DNA of 64,000 nucleotides from Siccirubricoccus sp. G192 (GTDB lineage: Bacteria > Pseudomonadota > Alphaproteobacteria > Acetobacterales > Acetobacteraceae): positions 1,027,501 through 1,091,500 of the forward strand of contig NZ_JAHREN010000001.1 of assembly GCF_019084075.1 (NCBI RefSeq), given 5' to 3'. A program made the position numbers and the translations under genes. This document shows positions 1 through 12,156 of the stretch, piece by piece (positions within the stretch are counted from its first letter, which is position 1; every line of letters starts with the position of its first letter). Below the pieces are notes generated by a model. The model did no database searches. It worked only from the letters and a program-made list of their open reading frames with translations, and was not told the origin of the DNA.

Positions 1-109
1 AGGTGAATCTGGGATTGGTTGAAGTGTGAGTGTGTGTGCTTTGGCTTGGCTATCAGCGGCCCCGTCACGGGCTGCAGGGCGCGGTTTGGTCCTGCGTGCG
101 GGCGGTGGT

Positions 110-2866
<2,757 letters not shown>

Positions 2867-2983
2867 CACATCCCACCAGCGCAGCGCCCGTCGCAAGACG
2901 GGCACCGCACGCAGCACCAAGCCGCGCCGCACACCACACCCCAACCAATCCCAGCACCACATCGCATCCAGGATCCGGCCTGG

Positions 2984-3102
2984 TGGCCCGGTGGCCATCG
3001 CGGGGATGATACACCCGATCCCATCCCGAACTCGGCCGTGAAACACCCCAGCGCCCATGGTACTGCACCTCAAGGTGCGGGAGAGTCGGTCGCCGCCGGG
3101 CC
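2984..3102 (+). rRNA. 5S ribosomal RNA
   Basis: 5S rRNA about 118 bases after the 23S. It is identified by the conserved CCCGATCCCATCCCGAACTC loop and CCATGGTACTGC, and by the closing stem GCCCGGTGGC paired with GCCGCCGGGC. The flanking CCTGG/CCAGG extends the stem, so the exact ends are approximate. Confidence 0.93.
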
Positions 3103-3140
3103 GCCAGGCCGGATCCTCGATGCCACCCCACCACCACCCA

Positions 3141-3217
<77 letters not shown>

Positions 3218-3241
3218 ACTTCAGCAAACCCAAATGCCAAA

Positions 3242-3270
3242 CCCGTCAGCCCCAGCGGCCGACGGGCTCT
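3242..3270 (+). terminator. Candidate rRNA operon terminator
   Basis: Hairpin with perfect outer arms CCCGTC (3242-3247) and GACGGG (3261-3266) and inner GCC/GGC pairing, 24 bases after the tRNA and followed by CTCTCTG rather than a T tract. Its position makes it the likely end of the rRNA transcript. Confidence 0.5.
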
Positions 3271-3524
3271 CTGCGTCCGCAGACGCACGCGGAAAGCCGC
3301 GGCGACCATGCGCAGCCTGACCAATACAACCAGCGCAGCGAACGGGAGCCTCTGAGCGACGCAAGGCGGCCGAGGGCATGCGGCCCTGACGGAACCCAGC
3401 CGGAATCCTGCCCATTCCGCCACTCGATTTGAGATCGGGCCCGGAAACGCTGCGCTGGAAGCCGGGGGACGAAGCAATGTAACCTCCCCGCGCAAGCGGC
3501 GCCAAATGCCGCGCGGGAGGAAAA
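3271..3524. other. Spacer between rRNA operon and transporter relic
   Basis: No coding signal stands out on either strand. A good ribosome binding site (GGGAGG at 3515-3520) at the end belongs to the following relic. Confidence 0.4.
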
Positions 3525-4073
3525 ATGAACACGTCTCGTCGTACCCTGCTTTAGGCAGGGGCGGGTGCCGCGCTGGGAGGACTACCCTGGCGCAGTGCCA
3601 AGGCCCAGGCAGCCAACACCATCCGCATCGCCCTGCTATGCGATTTCTCTGGCACCTACCGCGATGTCACCGGTCCCACCGAACTGGCCTGCATCCGCCA
3701 GGCGGCGGCCGATTCGGCAACCGTGGCTTCGATATCGAGATCGTCTTCGCCGACAACCAGAACCGGCCCGATATCGGCTCCAACGTGACCCGCCAGTGGT
3801 TCGACCGCGAGGGCGTGGATGCGGTGGTGGATGGCGGCGCTTCCTCGGTGGCGCTGGCGGTGAACGACATCACGCGGGAAAAGAACAAGGTTTTCCTCAA
3901 CAGCTCCTCCGCCACTTCCGACCTCACCGGGACGAAGTGCACGCCCAACACGGTGCACTGGACCTACGACACCTGGATGCTGGCGAAATCGACCGGTGGC
4001 GCCACGGTGAGGGCGGGTGGCGACATCTGGTATTTCGTCACCGCGGACTACGCCTTCGGCCATGCGCTGGAAC
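3525..4073 (+). pseudogene. ABC transporter substrate-binding protein, dead and truncated
   Basis: The first codons MNTSRRTLL after a strong GGGAGG site resemble a signal-peptide start, but TAG follows at 3552. Other frames then recover a periplasmic binding protein of the branched-chain amino-acid type (Peripla_BP_6): IRIALLCDFSGTYRDV, then after a further frameshift near 3700 IVFADNQNRPDIGSNV, VDGGASSVALAVND and finally TADYAFGHALE. The gene stops dead at 4073 where an IS66 end begins, so about the C-terminal half is missing. With one stop, at least one frameshift and an insertion, this is a true pseudogene. A related full-length protein lies at 62851 (its TADYAFGHDLE matches). Confidence 0.85.
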
Positions 4074-4158
4074 GTAAGCGGCCGTTTGAGGCCCGTCTTC
4101 CCGCGATGTGGGTGAATGTGCTGGGTCAGTCTGGAGCAGCAGGCTTCCGGATGACGTT

Positions 4159-4582
4159 ATGGATAGCGTTAAGGACGACGCCAAGGGTGTCGGTTATCGG
4201 CGGGTCGAGGTTCTGACGGGGCCTGGCCGGCGGCGGAGTTGGTCTGACGACGAGAAGGCGAGGATCGTCGCTGAGACGGCGGAGTTCGGTGCGAAGGTGA
4301 CCGAGGTTGCCCGTCGTTGGCAGGTAAGCCCGCAGCAGGTCTTCGATTGGCGCCGGCAAGCGCGTCGTGCGCTGGCGGAGGCCACTGCGCCGGTGACACC
4401 GAGCTTCGTGCCGGTCGTCTCCGGACCACCGGCCCCAACTCTTGAAGCGGGGGGGTGCAACGGTGCGCCAGGCGCCCTCGATCGAGTTGCAGCTGGCCGG
4501 CGTGGTGCTGCGCATTGCGCCTGACACCGATGAGGATCTGCTGACGACGGTGCTACGCGCGATCCGGGCCTCGGCGGCATGA
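4159..4582 (+). pseudogene. tnpA: IS66 accessory protein TnpA, frameshifted
   Basis: IS66 first ORF, a small helix-turn-helix protein (RRSWSDDEKARIVAET then VARRWQVSPQQVFDWRRQAR) that helps transposition. The start ATG (MDSVKDD) is chosen as in the copy at 30294. The frame is lost in a run of seven G (4449-4455) where the other copy has six, so the protein would end early at 4524. The true stop overlaps the tnpB start as ATGA at 4579-4582. The one-base difference could be a real mutation or a homopolymer error. Confidence 0.8.
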
Positions 4583-4779
4583 TCGCGCTGCCGGCCGGTG
4601 TGCGGATCCTGCTGGCGAGCAAGCCAGTGGATTTCCGGAAGGGCGCCCACTCCCTTGCAGCGCTGGCAGCCGCGGAACTCGGCACCGATCCATTCTCGGG
4701 CGTGGTGCTGGTGTTCCGCTCGAAGCGATCCGACCGGGTGAAGATCCTGACCTGGGATGACAGCGGCCTGGTGCTGATC
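4579..4779 (+). pseudogene. tnpB: IS66 accessory protein TnpB, 3' truncated
   Basis: Second IS66 ORF (Orf2 family), starting MIALPAGVRILLASKPVDF as in the complete copy at 29519-29875. It matches that copy through LTWDDSGLVLI, then breaks at 4779. The reading frame runs on nine codons into unrelated DNA. About 67 of 118 residues remain. Confidence 0.85.
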
Positions 4780-5966
4780 GGTTGGTACGCCTTCAGGTCG
4801 GCGTAGAACCACCAGATCAGCTCGCGGATGCGCGCCTGGGAAGTCCGCTGCTGGTCGGTGAAGGTGTCGAGCTTGTGGACGAGACGCTCGGCATGCACCC
4901 AGCAGAGCGCGTGCTCGCCGACGGCGAACTGGCCGGCATCGCCGCTGACGATCACCGTCCCCGGCAGCAGGCCATGTGCCTTGATGGCACCCCAGAGCGC
5001 GCCTTCGGTGGCCAGGCGCGCCGGCGCGAGGCTGTCCTCCATGCTGCGGATGCCGAGCCGCTCGAGGTGCGCGGCCCAGGTCGCCTGGTTCGCAAAGACG
5101 CGCTGCGGATGGCCTTCCAGGCGGGCGATCACCGGCCCGGCCAGGGCGCGCTCGCGCATGTAGGCCAGCGCCTCGGCGTTCACCACGTAGTCGCCGTGCC
5201 CGGCCCGCAGCAGCTCCAGGAAGTTCAGCCGGCTCTTGCTGGCCGTGGTGCCGAACCAGGCGAAGTGGGCGTTGCCGATCTGCGTACAGGCGCCGTTCAC
5301 CGCCCGGTGCCGCGCGCCCGTATCGTCAACCGTGATCCAGGCCGCGCTCGCCAGTCCGGCTCGCAGCACCTCCTGGCTCTCGTCCAGGAACGGCTGCTGA
5401 CCGGCGATCAGCAGGCGCATGACCTGCCGTTTGGAGATGGCGATCCCAACCGCCCACAGCTGCGCCACCAGCCGCGGCACGGTGGTCTGCCCCTGATGGT
5501 ACTGGGCGAGCACGTAGCGCCGGAGTTCGGGGCCGAAATGGCCATCCACCCCGCCCGGCAAGCGCGCAACGACCAGCCGCCCCTCCGGCGTCAGCCAGCG
5601 CTCGCGCCGGTAGCACACCGCCTCCGTCCGCATGATGAGGTCCTGCACCAGGAAGTCCTGGTAGCCCTGGAACCGCGAGCCGGGCGGCACCGTGGCCCGC
5701 AGCACCCGCGCCTCCACCGCCACCCGCGGCACCACCTTGCCGCGGCCACGACGGTCGGGGCGCTCGCGCGGCGGCGTCGGCTCGCTCGCCTGCTCCATCC
5801 CGCTCGGCTTGATCGCGGGCCGACCCTTCAGTCCCTTGAGGCGGGCGATCTCCTCGCGCTGCGCCGCCACAATCCGCTCGAGCTCCGCCACCTCGCCGAG
5901 CAGGGCGCTGACCAGCGCCTTCAGCTCGGCCGGCGACAGCGTGTCAGGATCGGCAGGCGGGACCAT
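4780..5966 (-). pseudogene. IS66-like transposase, C-terminus missing
   Basis: Begins MVPPADPDTLSPAELKALV with a coiled N-terminal segment (LLGEVAELERIVAAQREEIARLKG), followed by the IS66 DDE core: AAWITVDDTGARHRAVNG (first acidic residue), FAWFGTTASKSRLNFLELL, and VIVSGDAGQFAVGEHALCWVHAERL (second). The residues after YADLKAYQPI belong to the neighbouring IS, so the last acidic residue and C-terminus are gone. About 395 residues remain, so it is presumably inactive. Confidence 0.85.
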
Positions 5967-6042
5967 GCTCCCGAGGGAATCAGACCAGCCGACACCTGGG
6001 AAGGGCAAACCGCACCCTCGCAACAGGTTTTGCCCCACTTAC
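4780..6042 (-). mobile_element. Second IS66-like remnant (single-transposase type)
   Basis: Carries one IS66-type transposase on the minus strand and ends at the right in a terminal sequence that reads GTAAGTGGGGCAAAACCTG from 6042 inward. No tnpA or tnpB precedes the transposase, as in the ISBst12-type subgroup of IS66. The 3' end of the element is lost at the junction with the remnant at 4779. Confidence 0.75.
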
Positions 6043-6276
6043 TCGTTGGCCTTGTAGGGCATTGTTTACCCGGACAACTGCTGGACCGGACTTTACTCCC
6101 GGCTCCGACCTCGCAGAACCACCGGCCGCCGATTACGCACCAGGGCGCATCGCGAGCCCGAGCGCCTTCGCCCTGCCTCTTAGATGTGCTTTTGAGGATC
6201 GCCGCCCCTCGACTTCCATCTGCCTCCATCGCTATCTATATGTATGCGTTGACAGCATCCGCAGCAGGAGGCGCCC
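6043..6276. promoter_or_regulatory. Upstream region of vapBC
   Basis: Short non-coding region between an IS end and the vapB start. It contains TTGACA at 6249-6254 and a very strong AGGAGG site at 6267-6272, five bases before the GTG start of vapB. No matching -10 box was found at standard spacing, so the TTGACA may be chance. Confidence 0.35.
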
Positions 6277-6556
6277 GTGGCTACCCTTACCGTCCGAAAC
6301 CTCGACGATGACGTCGTTCGAGCTCTCCGCATCCGGGCTGCCGAACACGGCCGCTCGGCCGAGGCGGAGCATCGGGAGATCCTTAGGACAGCGTTGACCG
6401 GCAGCCGCCAGCCCTCGCTACGCGTGGCCGCAGCGAAACGCCTGGCCGAATTCCCGGTGCCGGACTGCGGGCCGCGCTTCGGCGTCTGCTGCCGAGCTCC
6501 TGCAAGAGTCCAGGGAGGGCAGGGCAGGGGGGCTCACCAGCGAGGCGGGCGCCTGA
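6277..6556 (+). pseudogene. vapB: VapB/FitA-like antitoxin, apparent frameshift
   Basis: Ribbon-helix-helix antitoxin (MATLTVRNLDDDVVRALRIR then AAEHGRSAEAEHREILR, typical of FitA/VapB) starting at GTG behind a strong AGGAGG. The C-terminal toxin-binding part, SAAELLQESREGRAGGL, sits in the +1 frame and ends at TGA 6554-6556, one base before vapC. Removing one C from CCC at 6453-6455 joins the parts into a normal 92-residue protein. As written the frame runs on to 6591 across vapC. Either the antitoxin is dead while the toxin survives, which is unlikely, or the extra base is a sequencing error. Confidence 0.8.
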
Positions 6557-6557
6557 G

Positions 6558-7010
6558 GTGGCACTGGTCGTCGACGCCAGTGTCGGCCTGAAGTGGGTGT
6601 TGCAGGAGCCGGACAGCCATCTTGCGCAGGCGCTGGCGGTCGGGGATGAGGAGCTCCTAGTGCCGGACTTTTGGCTCAATGAGGCCTGCAACATCTGCTG
6701 GCTCCAGGTCCGCAAGGGCAAGTGGACGCCGGATGAGGCGAGGCAAGGGCTGGCGCTGCTCCGGGCCCAGGTCGAGCCGACCCAAACCGGCGACCTTGAC
6801 CTGCACGACATTGCACTCGACATCGGTCTGGCCGTCGACCACTCGACTTACGATACCCTATATCTGGCGTTCGCCGTCGCAATGGGGACCCGGGGCGTCG
6901 TGGTCGCGGACGCCCCTTTCGTCCGGAACATGCAGCGCCACCCTGATCTGGCGTTGGCGGCCCTGCTCATTCCGTTGACGGAGTGGGGCAGAGGGCAGGG
7001 GCTCACTTGA
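6558..7010 (+). CDS. vapC: VapC-like PIN-domain toxin
   Basis: PIN-domain ribonuclease of 150 residues, the toxin partner of the antitoxin just upstream. The acidic active-site set of the fold is in place: D6 (MALVVDAS), E42 (WLNEACN), D99 (HSTYDTLYLA) and D118 (GVVVADAPF). It starts at GTG, one base after the antitoxin stop, so the pair is translationally coupled. In the family VapC cleaves tRNA or rRNA and VapB both blocks it and represses the operon; the RNA target here is unknown. Confidence 0.9.
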   Translation: MALVVDASVGLKWVLQEPDSHLAQALAVGDEELLVPDFWLNEACNICWLQVRKGKWTPDEARQGLALLRAQVEPTQTGDLDLHDIALDIGLAVDHSTYDTLYLAFAVAMGTRGVVVADAPFVRNMQRHPDLALAALLIPLTEWGRGQGLT

Positions 7011-7340
7011 CCGTGGAGGAGATGACGGCGATCCAAGCCCGGGCCGTGCGGGAAGGCTGGAGCCAGCACATCATGTGGTTGGTGATCATCGATGAGATGG
7101 ATGCTGACGAGGTTATCGGGGGGCGCCCGAGTTTCTGAGGGCTCCAGGCCACTGTGCGGGCTCCCCATCGACCAATGGCCGCTGTTCGAGATCCGCTTGG
7201 AACAGCGTTATTGTAGGGACCGGCCGGCCGGGTCCCTTGAGGTGGGGTGAGGTTGGGGCAAGTCCCCTCTACCTCCAGGGGCGCCCCTCTTGCTGTTCAA
7301 GGCGAACGCCAGTCGCCGGCACCATATCCCGAAACCATCA
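7011..7340. other. Intergenic region with one doubtful small ORF
   Basis: Between vapC and the recombinase repeat. A 38-codon plus-strand ORF (7022-7138, MTAIQARAVREGWSQH) has a purine-rich region in front (GTGGAGGAG) but no recognisable family. Nothing else was seen. Confidence 0.3.
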
Positions 7341-8355
7341 TTTCATCGCATCTTGTCCGATTTGACAAGGTCGGTATCGACGCTGTTCCGGAACTGAGGG
7401 CTGCTTTGTCACCCAGCCTGCCGCTTGCCCTGGCCCGGCCCGCCGCTCCATGGCGCTGATCGGCTATGCCAGGGTCTCCACCGAGGACCAGGTGACCCAT
7501 CGCCAGCTCGATGAGCTCCAGGCGGCCGGCTGTCAGGCGGTGCTGCAGGAACACGCCTCCGGCGGCGACCGCGACCGCCCCATGCTGGCGCAGGCCCTGG
7601 CCCGGGTGCAGGCCGGCGATACCCTGGTCGTGGTCTCGCTCGACCGCCTGGCCCGCTCGCTCTCCCACCTGCTCGCGGTGATCGAGGGCCTGCAGGGGAG
7701 GGGGGCCTTCTTCCGCAGCCTCAAGGACCCGGTGGATACCGCCAATCCGCAGGGGCTCTTCACCCTGCAGGTGCTCGGCGCCGCGGCGCAGCTCGAGCGC
7801 GCCCTGATCCGCGAGCGGACCCGGAGCGGCATGCGGGCGGCCGCCGCCCGCGGCCAGCGCGCCGGCAACCCCGGCCTGCGGGCGCGCGACCCGGCGGCGA
7901 TCCAGAAGCTCTCGGAGGCTCGGCGGGCCGCCTATCTGCGGCAGCTGATCGCCGCGGCCGACCGCTGGCTGCCCAGCGCGCGCCGGCTGCGGGCGGATGG
8001 CCATGCCTGGGAGGAGGTGGTGCGCTACCTGAATGCGCGGCGCGCCGCGGGCGAGCGGGCCTGGAGCGAGGAACGCCTGCTGTGGGCGGTGCGGCGCTTC
8101 GTGGCGGAGGGGCTGGCCGAGGCGCAGCTGCTGGCCCCGGCGCCCCGGGCGCGGGCGCCGGACCGGCTCCTGGCGGTGGTGGCGGGCATCCTGCGCTCGG
8201 ACCCGACGGCGACGCTGCGGCAGGTCGGTGCCCGGCTGGAGGCGATCCGCGAGCCGACCCCGCGCGGCGGCAGCCGCTGGCGCCCCGGCTCGGTGGCCTA
8301 CATCGTCGCCCGTGCCCGCAAGGCCGGACTGCTGCCAGGGGAGCGAGGAGTATAG
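7341..8355 (+). repeat. Direct repeat copy 1: recombinase gene plus conserved upstream block
   Basis: About 1.0 kb that recurs in the same orientation at 18925-19941. Similarity starts abruptly at TTTCATCGCATCTTG (TTTCGTCGCATCTTG in the second copy), includes GATTTGACA and GGTATCGA further on, and continues through the whole recombinase gene. Recombination between the copies would release about 11.6 kb holding both helicases and the RES toxin operon. Confidence 0.85.
7450..8355 (+). CDS. Serine recombinase (resolvase/invertase type), copy 1
   Basis: A 301-residue small serine recombinase. The N-terminal catalytic domain begins MALIGYARVSTEDQ, with Ser10 as nucleophile and Arg8 beside it, and continues VVVSLDRLARSLSHLL and QVLGAAAQLERALIRERT. 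After the usual domain (about 1-140) comes an Arg/Ala-rich extension of some 160 residues with helix-rich DNA-binding character (ARRLRADGHAWEEVVRYLNA). Such enzymes cut and rejoin DNA at short paired sites for inversion, resolution or integration. The second copy at 19035 differs at few residues but is frameshifted; this one is intact. Confidence 0.92.
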   Translation: MALIGYARVSTEDQVTHRQLDELQAAGCQAVLQEHASGGDRDRPMLAQALARVQAGDTLVVVSLDRLARSLSHLLAVIEGLQGRGAFFRSLKDPVDTANPQGLFTLQVLGAAAQLERALIRERTRSGMRAAAARGQRAGNPGLRARDPAAIQKLSEARRAAYLRQLIAAADRWLPSARRLRADGHAWEEVVRYLNARRAAGERAWSEERLLWAVRRFVAEGLAEAQLLAPAPRARAPDRLLAVVAGILRSDPTATLRQVGARLEAIREPTPRGGSRWRPGSVAYIVARARKAGLLPGERGV

Positions 8356-8631
8356 GGGGGGGCCATCCGGTCCGACCGCTGTGCGCCCATGCCGGACGGG
8401 CCGCGTCGTTGCCGACCCTCCCGAGAGGGGATATCGCTTCGGCCGACTCTTCTGACCGTGATAGACGGAAACGAGATCTCCGAACGCCCAGCGCCTACAC
8501 CTCCGGGCCTCTCGGCCCCTTCGGCGATCTGCTCTAGCGGACCGCGCGGGGCGGAGCCTCACGGCAGCCATGTCCCGGCCGGCGGCAGTTCGGACTGGTT
8601 CCGGCCGGTGCAGGTCGCCACATTGACGGCG
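8356..8631. other. Intergenic region before SNF2 helicase 1
   Basis: The open frame of the helicase extends back to 8389, but residues before 8632 have the composition of shadow sequence. No promoter or hairpin is clear. Confidence 0.3.
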
Positions 8632-11600
8632 ATGTCCTCCCGTCGTGCCCCCGCCCCCTCTCCCTCCCCGATCGTCACTGCCGGTCTGCTGCCCGATGAC
8701 GCCGCGATCCTGCGGACGGTGTCGCGGCGGACCAGCTTCGACTCCGGCCGGCGTCTGGCGGAACTGGGCCGCGTGCGCTCGATCATGGTGTCCAACGACG
8801 GTCGCCGGATCAGCGCCGTCGTCATGGATCTCCCCAGCGGATCGTATAGTCCGAGCATCGAGCTGTTTGATCCCCGCAGCCCGGGCAACGCCTTCCACGG
8901 CCGGTGCACCTGTGGGACGCGGCAGAACTGCAAGCATGTCGTCGCCGTGCTGCTGGCGCTGCGGCACCGGCAGGAACAGCCTGCCGCCCCGACCGAGCCG
9001 GCACCACCGCCGCGGCGGCGCGCGGCATCGCCGCCGGGCCAGCCCGACCTTTCGGCCCTGCCACCGGGCCCGCCGCCGGTCGATCCGGCACTTCCCGCCG
9101 ATCTGGCGGCCTGGCTCGGCACCCTCGACCCCGAGGAGGACGGCGCCGCCGACCGCGCCGCGCCGCAGGGCCAGCAGCGGATGTTCTACGTGCTGGCGCG
9201 CGCCGAGGCGCCGCGCGGTACGCCGACGCTCGGCCTCGCTTGTGTCTCGGCACGGCTGCGCAAGGACGGCACGCCCGGCATCGGCTATCCCCTGCAAGGC
9301 TACCGACCGGAGGCGCCACCGCGGCACCTGCGGACCGCCGATCGCATCATCCTGGCTCGGGTGGCGCGGCGCGGGCCGGCCACCGGGTTGATCTCGGCCG
9401 ACGAGGAGCCGGCCGACCTGCTGCGCCGCGTGCTGGCGACCGGGCGCGCGCGCTGGGATAGGCTCGAAGGTCCCACCCTGGCGGAGGGTCTGCCGCGCCC
9501 CGGCCGCATCGCCTGGGCGGTGCAGGAGGACGGCTCCCAGCGCGCAACGCTGGAACTGGACCCGACCGCGGACGATCCGGACCGAGCGCTTGGCCAGGCC
9601 CCGATCGCCGTCGGCCTGCCCGAGCCCTGGTATGTCGATCCGACGGCGGGCCTGGCAGGACCGGTGGAGACCGGGCTTCCGGCACTCCTCGCCGGGCGCC
9701 TCCTGGCCGCGCCGCCGGTGCCGCTGGCGCTCGCCCCGAAGGTGGCGGCCGAGCTGACGCGCCGGGCGAAGGCGCCGTCCCTGCCGGTGCCGGCGGAGCT
9801 GCCGGAGCCCGAGACGCTGCGCGGCCCGGTACAGCCACATCTGAGGCTCATGCTGGCGCCGCTGCCCTTCGACCTGACCGCGCATCATCGCGGCTTCGCC
9901 TTCCTGCCCGACCTGCCGCGCGAGGTGCCGGTGGCCCGGCTTGCGTTCGGCTACGGCCCCGTCACGGTGGCGGCCTCAGACCGCGCTTCCGCCCCCATCG
10001 TGGTGCGGCAGGGCCGGCCCTACCGCGTGCAGCGCGACACGGCAGGCGAGCGGGCGGCGCTGGAGCGGCTGGAAGAGATCGGCTTCCTGCCGGCCCGCGA
10101 GGTCGCGCAGCAGTTGCTCGGCTATGCCGGCGCGGCGGCTTTCGGGCGGCGGAGCGACGACTTCCTGCTGGGCACCGAACCGGACGAGGCCGACTGGCTC
10201 GACATCCTGCTCGATGACATCCCGGACCTGCGCGCTGAGGGCTGGACGGTGGAGGTCGCCGCCGACTTCCCGATCCGCCTTGTCGAGCCGGAGGGCGGCA
10301 TCACCGGGCGGATCGAGGAAGGCTCGGGCATCGACTGGTTCGAGCTGCATCTCGGCGTGATGGTCGAGGGCCAGGCGGTCGACCTGGTGCCGGCCCTGGT
10401 CCGTCTGATCGCCAGCGGCGAGGCGACGGAGCTGATTGCGGCCGAGGCAGAGGAGACGGAGGACGACGCGCCGGTGCTGCTGCCGCTGCCGGATGGAAGG
10501 CTGCTGACGCTGCCGGCGCGGCAGGTGGTGCCGATCCTGGCCGCGCTGGTCGAGCTGTTCGCCGGCCGCACCGGGGCGGAGGGCGAGGGCGCAGGCGGGC
10601 GCTTTGGCTTCATGCGCACCGAGGCCGCCGACCTCGCCTGGCTGGAGGAACGGTCGGGCCTCGCGCTGCAGGGGGGCGAGGCACTGCGGCAGCTCGGGCG
10701 GCAGCTGCGCGAGGCCGGCGGTGCCATCCCGCCGGTGCCACTACCTGAGAGTTTTGCCGGCACGCTGCGGCCCTACCAGGCGCAGGGCGTCGGCTGGCTG
10801 CAGTTCCTGCGCGGCGCTGGGCTCGGTGGCGTGCTGGCCGATGACATGGGTCTCGGCAAGACGGTGCAGACCCTGGCACATCTTGTGGTGGAGCAGGCCG
10901 CGGGACGGCTGGACCGGCCGGCGCTGGTGGTCTGCCCGACCAGCCTGGTGCCGAACTGGCTGCGCGAGGCGGAGCGCTTCGCGCCCTCGCTCAGCGCACT
11001 GTCGCTGCATGGCCCATCGCGCAAGCAGCGTTTCGCCGACATCCCCCGCCATGATCTGGTCATCACCACCTACCCCTTGCTCGGCCGCGACCAGGAGGTG
11101 CTGACCGCGCAGGACTGGCACGTGGTGGTGCTGGACGAGGCACAGACCATCAAGAACCCGAACGCCGAGACCACGCGCCAGGCGCTGCGGCTCAAGGCAC
11201 GGCAGCGGCTCTGCCTGTCCGGCACGCCGCTGCAGAACCATCTCGGCGAGCTGTGGTCGCTGTTCGACTTTCTCTCGCCTGGCTTCCTCGGCAGCCCCTC
11301 GGCCTTCCGCAGACGCTACCGCACGCCCATCGAGAAACACGGCGACACCGAGCGGCAGTCGGTCCTGGCGCGACGCGTGCGCCCCTTCCTGCTGCGGCGG
11401 ACCAAGGAGGAAGTGGCGAAGGAACTACCGCCGAAGACCGAGATCGTGGAGCCGGTCGAGCTGGAGCCGCCGCAGCGCGCCGTCTACGAGGCGATCCGCG
11501 TCGCCATGCACACCAAGGTGCAGGCCGCGATCGCCGAGCGCGGGCTGGCGCGGTCCGGCATCATCATCCTCGATGCGCTCTTGAAGATGCGGCAGGCTTG

Positions 11601-12156
11601 CTGCGACCCACGGCTCCTGAAGATGGCTTCGGCGAAGAAGGCTGGGTCCGCGAAGCTCGACCGGCTACTGGAACTGCTTGAGGTGCTGCTCGGCGAGGGG
11701 CGGCGGGTGCTGGTGTTCTCGCAGTTCACCTCGATGCTGACGCTGATCGAGGCGCAGCTGAAGCAGGCCGGCACGCCCTACGTGCTGCTGACCGGCGACA
11801 CCGCGGACCGCAGCACGCCGGTGCGCCGCTTCCAGGCCGGCGCAGTGCCGGTGTTCCTGATCAGCCTGAAGGCCGGCGGCGTCGGGCTGAACCTCACCGC
11901 CGCCGACACGGTGATCCATTACGATCCCTGGTGGAACCCGGCGGTGGAGGACCAGGCGACCGACCGCGCGCACCGCATTGGCCAGGATCGGCACGTCTTC
12001 GTGCATCGTTTGGTCGCGCTCGGCACCATCGAGGAGAAGATGCAGGTATTGAAGGATCGCAAGCGCGCCCTAGTCGCCGCGGTGTTGGACGCCGCGCACG
12101 GCAGCGCGCTGCAGCTTACCGAGGCGGACGTCGAGGAACTGTTCGCGCCGGCCTGA
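8632..12156 (+). CDS. SWIM zinc-finger SNF2-family helicase
   Basis: A 1174-residue Swi2/Snf2 ATPase, a DNA translocase that remodels protein-DNA complexes. Near the N-terminus is a SWIM zinc finger (C92, C94, C100, H102 in RCTCGTRQNCKHVV), then a Pro/Ala-rich linker and a large middle region. The helicase core follows: Walker A DDMGLGKT (737-744), DEAQ box (835-838), SGTPLQNHLGELWSLFDFL, and motif VI RAHRIGQ (1112-1118), so it looks active. The start MSSRRAPAP is preferred over an in-frame ATG at 8389. It lies alone upstream of the antitoxin-RES operon. A general chromatin or transcription role (RapA-like) and a defence role are both possible. Confidence 0.92.
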   Translation: MSSRRAPAPSPSPIVTAGLLPDDAAILRTVSRRTSFDSGRRLAELGRVRSIMVSNDGRRISAVVMDLPSGSYSPSIELFDPRSPGNAFHGRCTCGTRQNCKHVVAVLLALRHRQEQPAAPTEPAPPPRRRAASPPGQPDLSALPPGPPPVDPALPADLAAWLGTLDPEEDGAADRAAPQGQQRMFYVLARAEAPRGTPTLGLACVSARLRKDGTPGIGYPLQGYRPEAPPRHLRTADRIILARVARRGPATGLISADEEPADLLRRVLATGRARWDRLEGPTLAEGLPRPGRIAWAVQEDGSQRATLELDPTADDPDRALGQAPIAVGLPEPWYVDPTAGLAGPVETGLPALLAGRLLAAPPVPLALAPKVAAELTRRAKAPSLPVPAELPEPETLRGPVQPHLRLMLAPLPFDLTAHHRGFAFLPDLPREVPVARLAFGYGPVTVAASDRASAPIVVRQGRPYRVQRDTAGERAALERLEEIGFLPAREVAQQLLGYAGAAAFGRRSDDFLLGTEPDEADWLDILLDDIPDLRAEGWTVEVAADFPIRLVEPEGGITGRIEEGSGIDWFELHLGVMVEGQAVDLVPALVRLIASGEATELIAAEAEETEDDAPVLLPLPDGRLLTLPARQVVPILAALVELFAGRTGAEGEGAGGRFGFMRTEAADLAWLEERSGLALQGGEALRQLGRQLREAGGAIPPVPLPESFAGTLRPYQAQGVGWLQFLRGAGLGGVLADDMGLGKTVQTLAHLVVEQAAGRLDRPALVVCPTSLVPNWLREAERFAPSLSALSLHGPSRKQRFADIPRHDLVITTYPLLGRDQEVLTAQDWHVVVLDEAQTIKNPNAETTRQALRLKARQRLCLSGTPLQNHLGELWSLFDFLSPGFLGSPSAFRRRYRTPIEKHGDTERQSVLARRVRPFLLRRTKEEVAKELPPKTEIVEPVELEPPQRAVYEAIRVAMHTKVQAAIAERGLARSGIIILDALLKMRQACCDPRLLKMASAKKAGSAKLDRLLELLEVLLGEGRRVLVFSQFTSMLTLIEAQLKQAGTPYVLLTGDTADRSTPVRRFQAGAVPVFLISLKAGGVGLNLTAADTVIHYDPWWNPAVEDQATDRAHRIGQDRHVFVHRLVALGTIEEKMQVLKDRKRALVAAVLDAAHGSALQLTEADVEELFAPA

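Larger units (their letters stand above)
4074..4779 (+). mobile_element. IS66-family remnant (left end, tnpA, part of tnpB)
   Basis: Starts with the IS66-type terminal sequence GTAAGCGGCCGTTTGAG. The same end is found inverted at 30379, where a second copy of the element keeps the complete tnpA and tnpB. This copy breaks off inside tnpB at about 4779, at the edge of a different IS66-like remnant. It truncates the binding-protein relic upstream. Confidence 0.85.

Noticed and set aside
6249..6254. TTGACA before vapB as a sigma-70 promoter
   Set aside because: No matching -10 element at 16-18 bases, and the ribosome site begins 12 bases later. Not reported as a promoter on its own.
4782..6311. 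A 509-codon plus-strand open frame
   Set aside because: Antisense to the IS66-like transposase. It ends in unrelated sequence and shows no domain.
7022..7138. Small ORF after vapC
   Set aside because: 38 codons, no recognised family and no conserved context visible, so mentioned only within the intergenic entry.
7297..9888. An 863-codon minus-strand open frame
   Set aside because: Antisense to recombinase copy 1 and SNF2 helicase 1, both of which have clear motifs.
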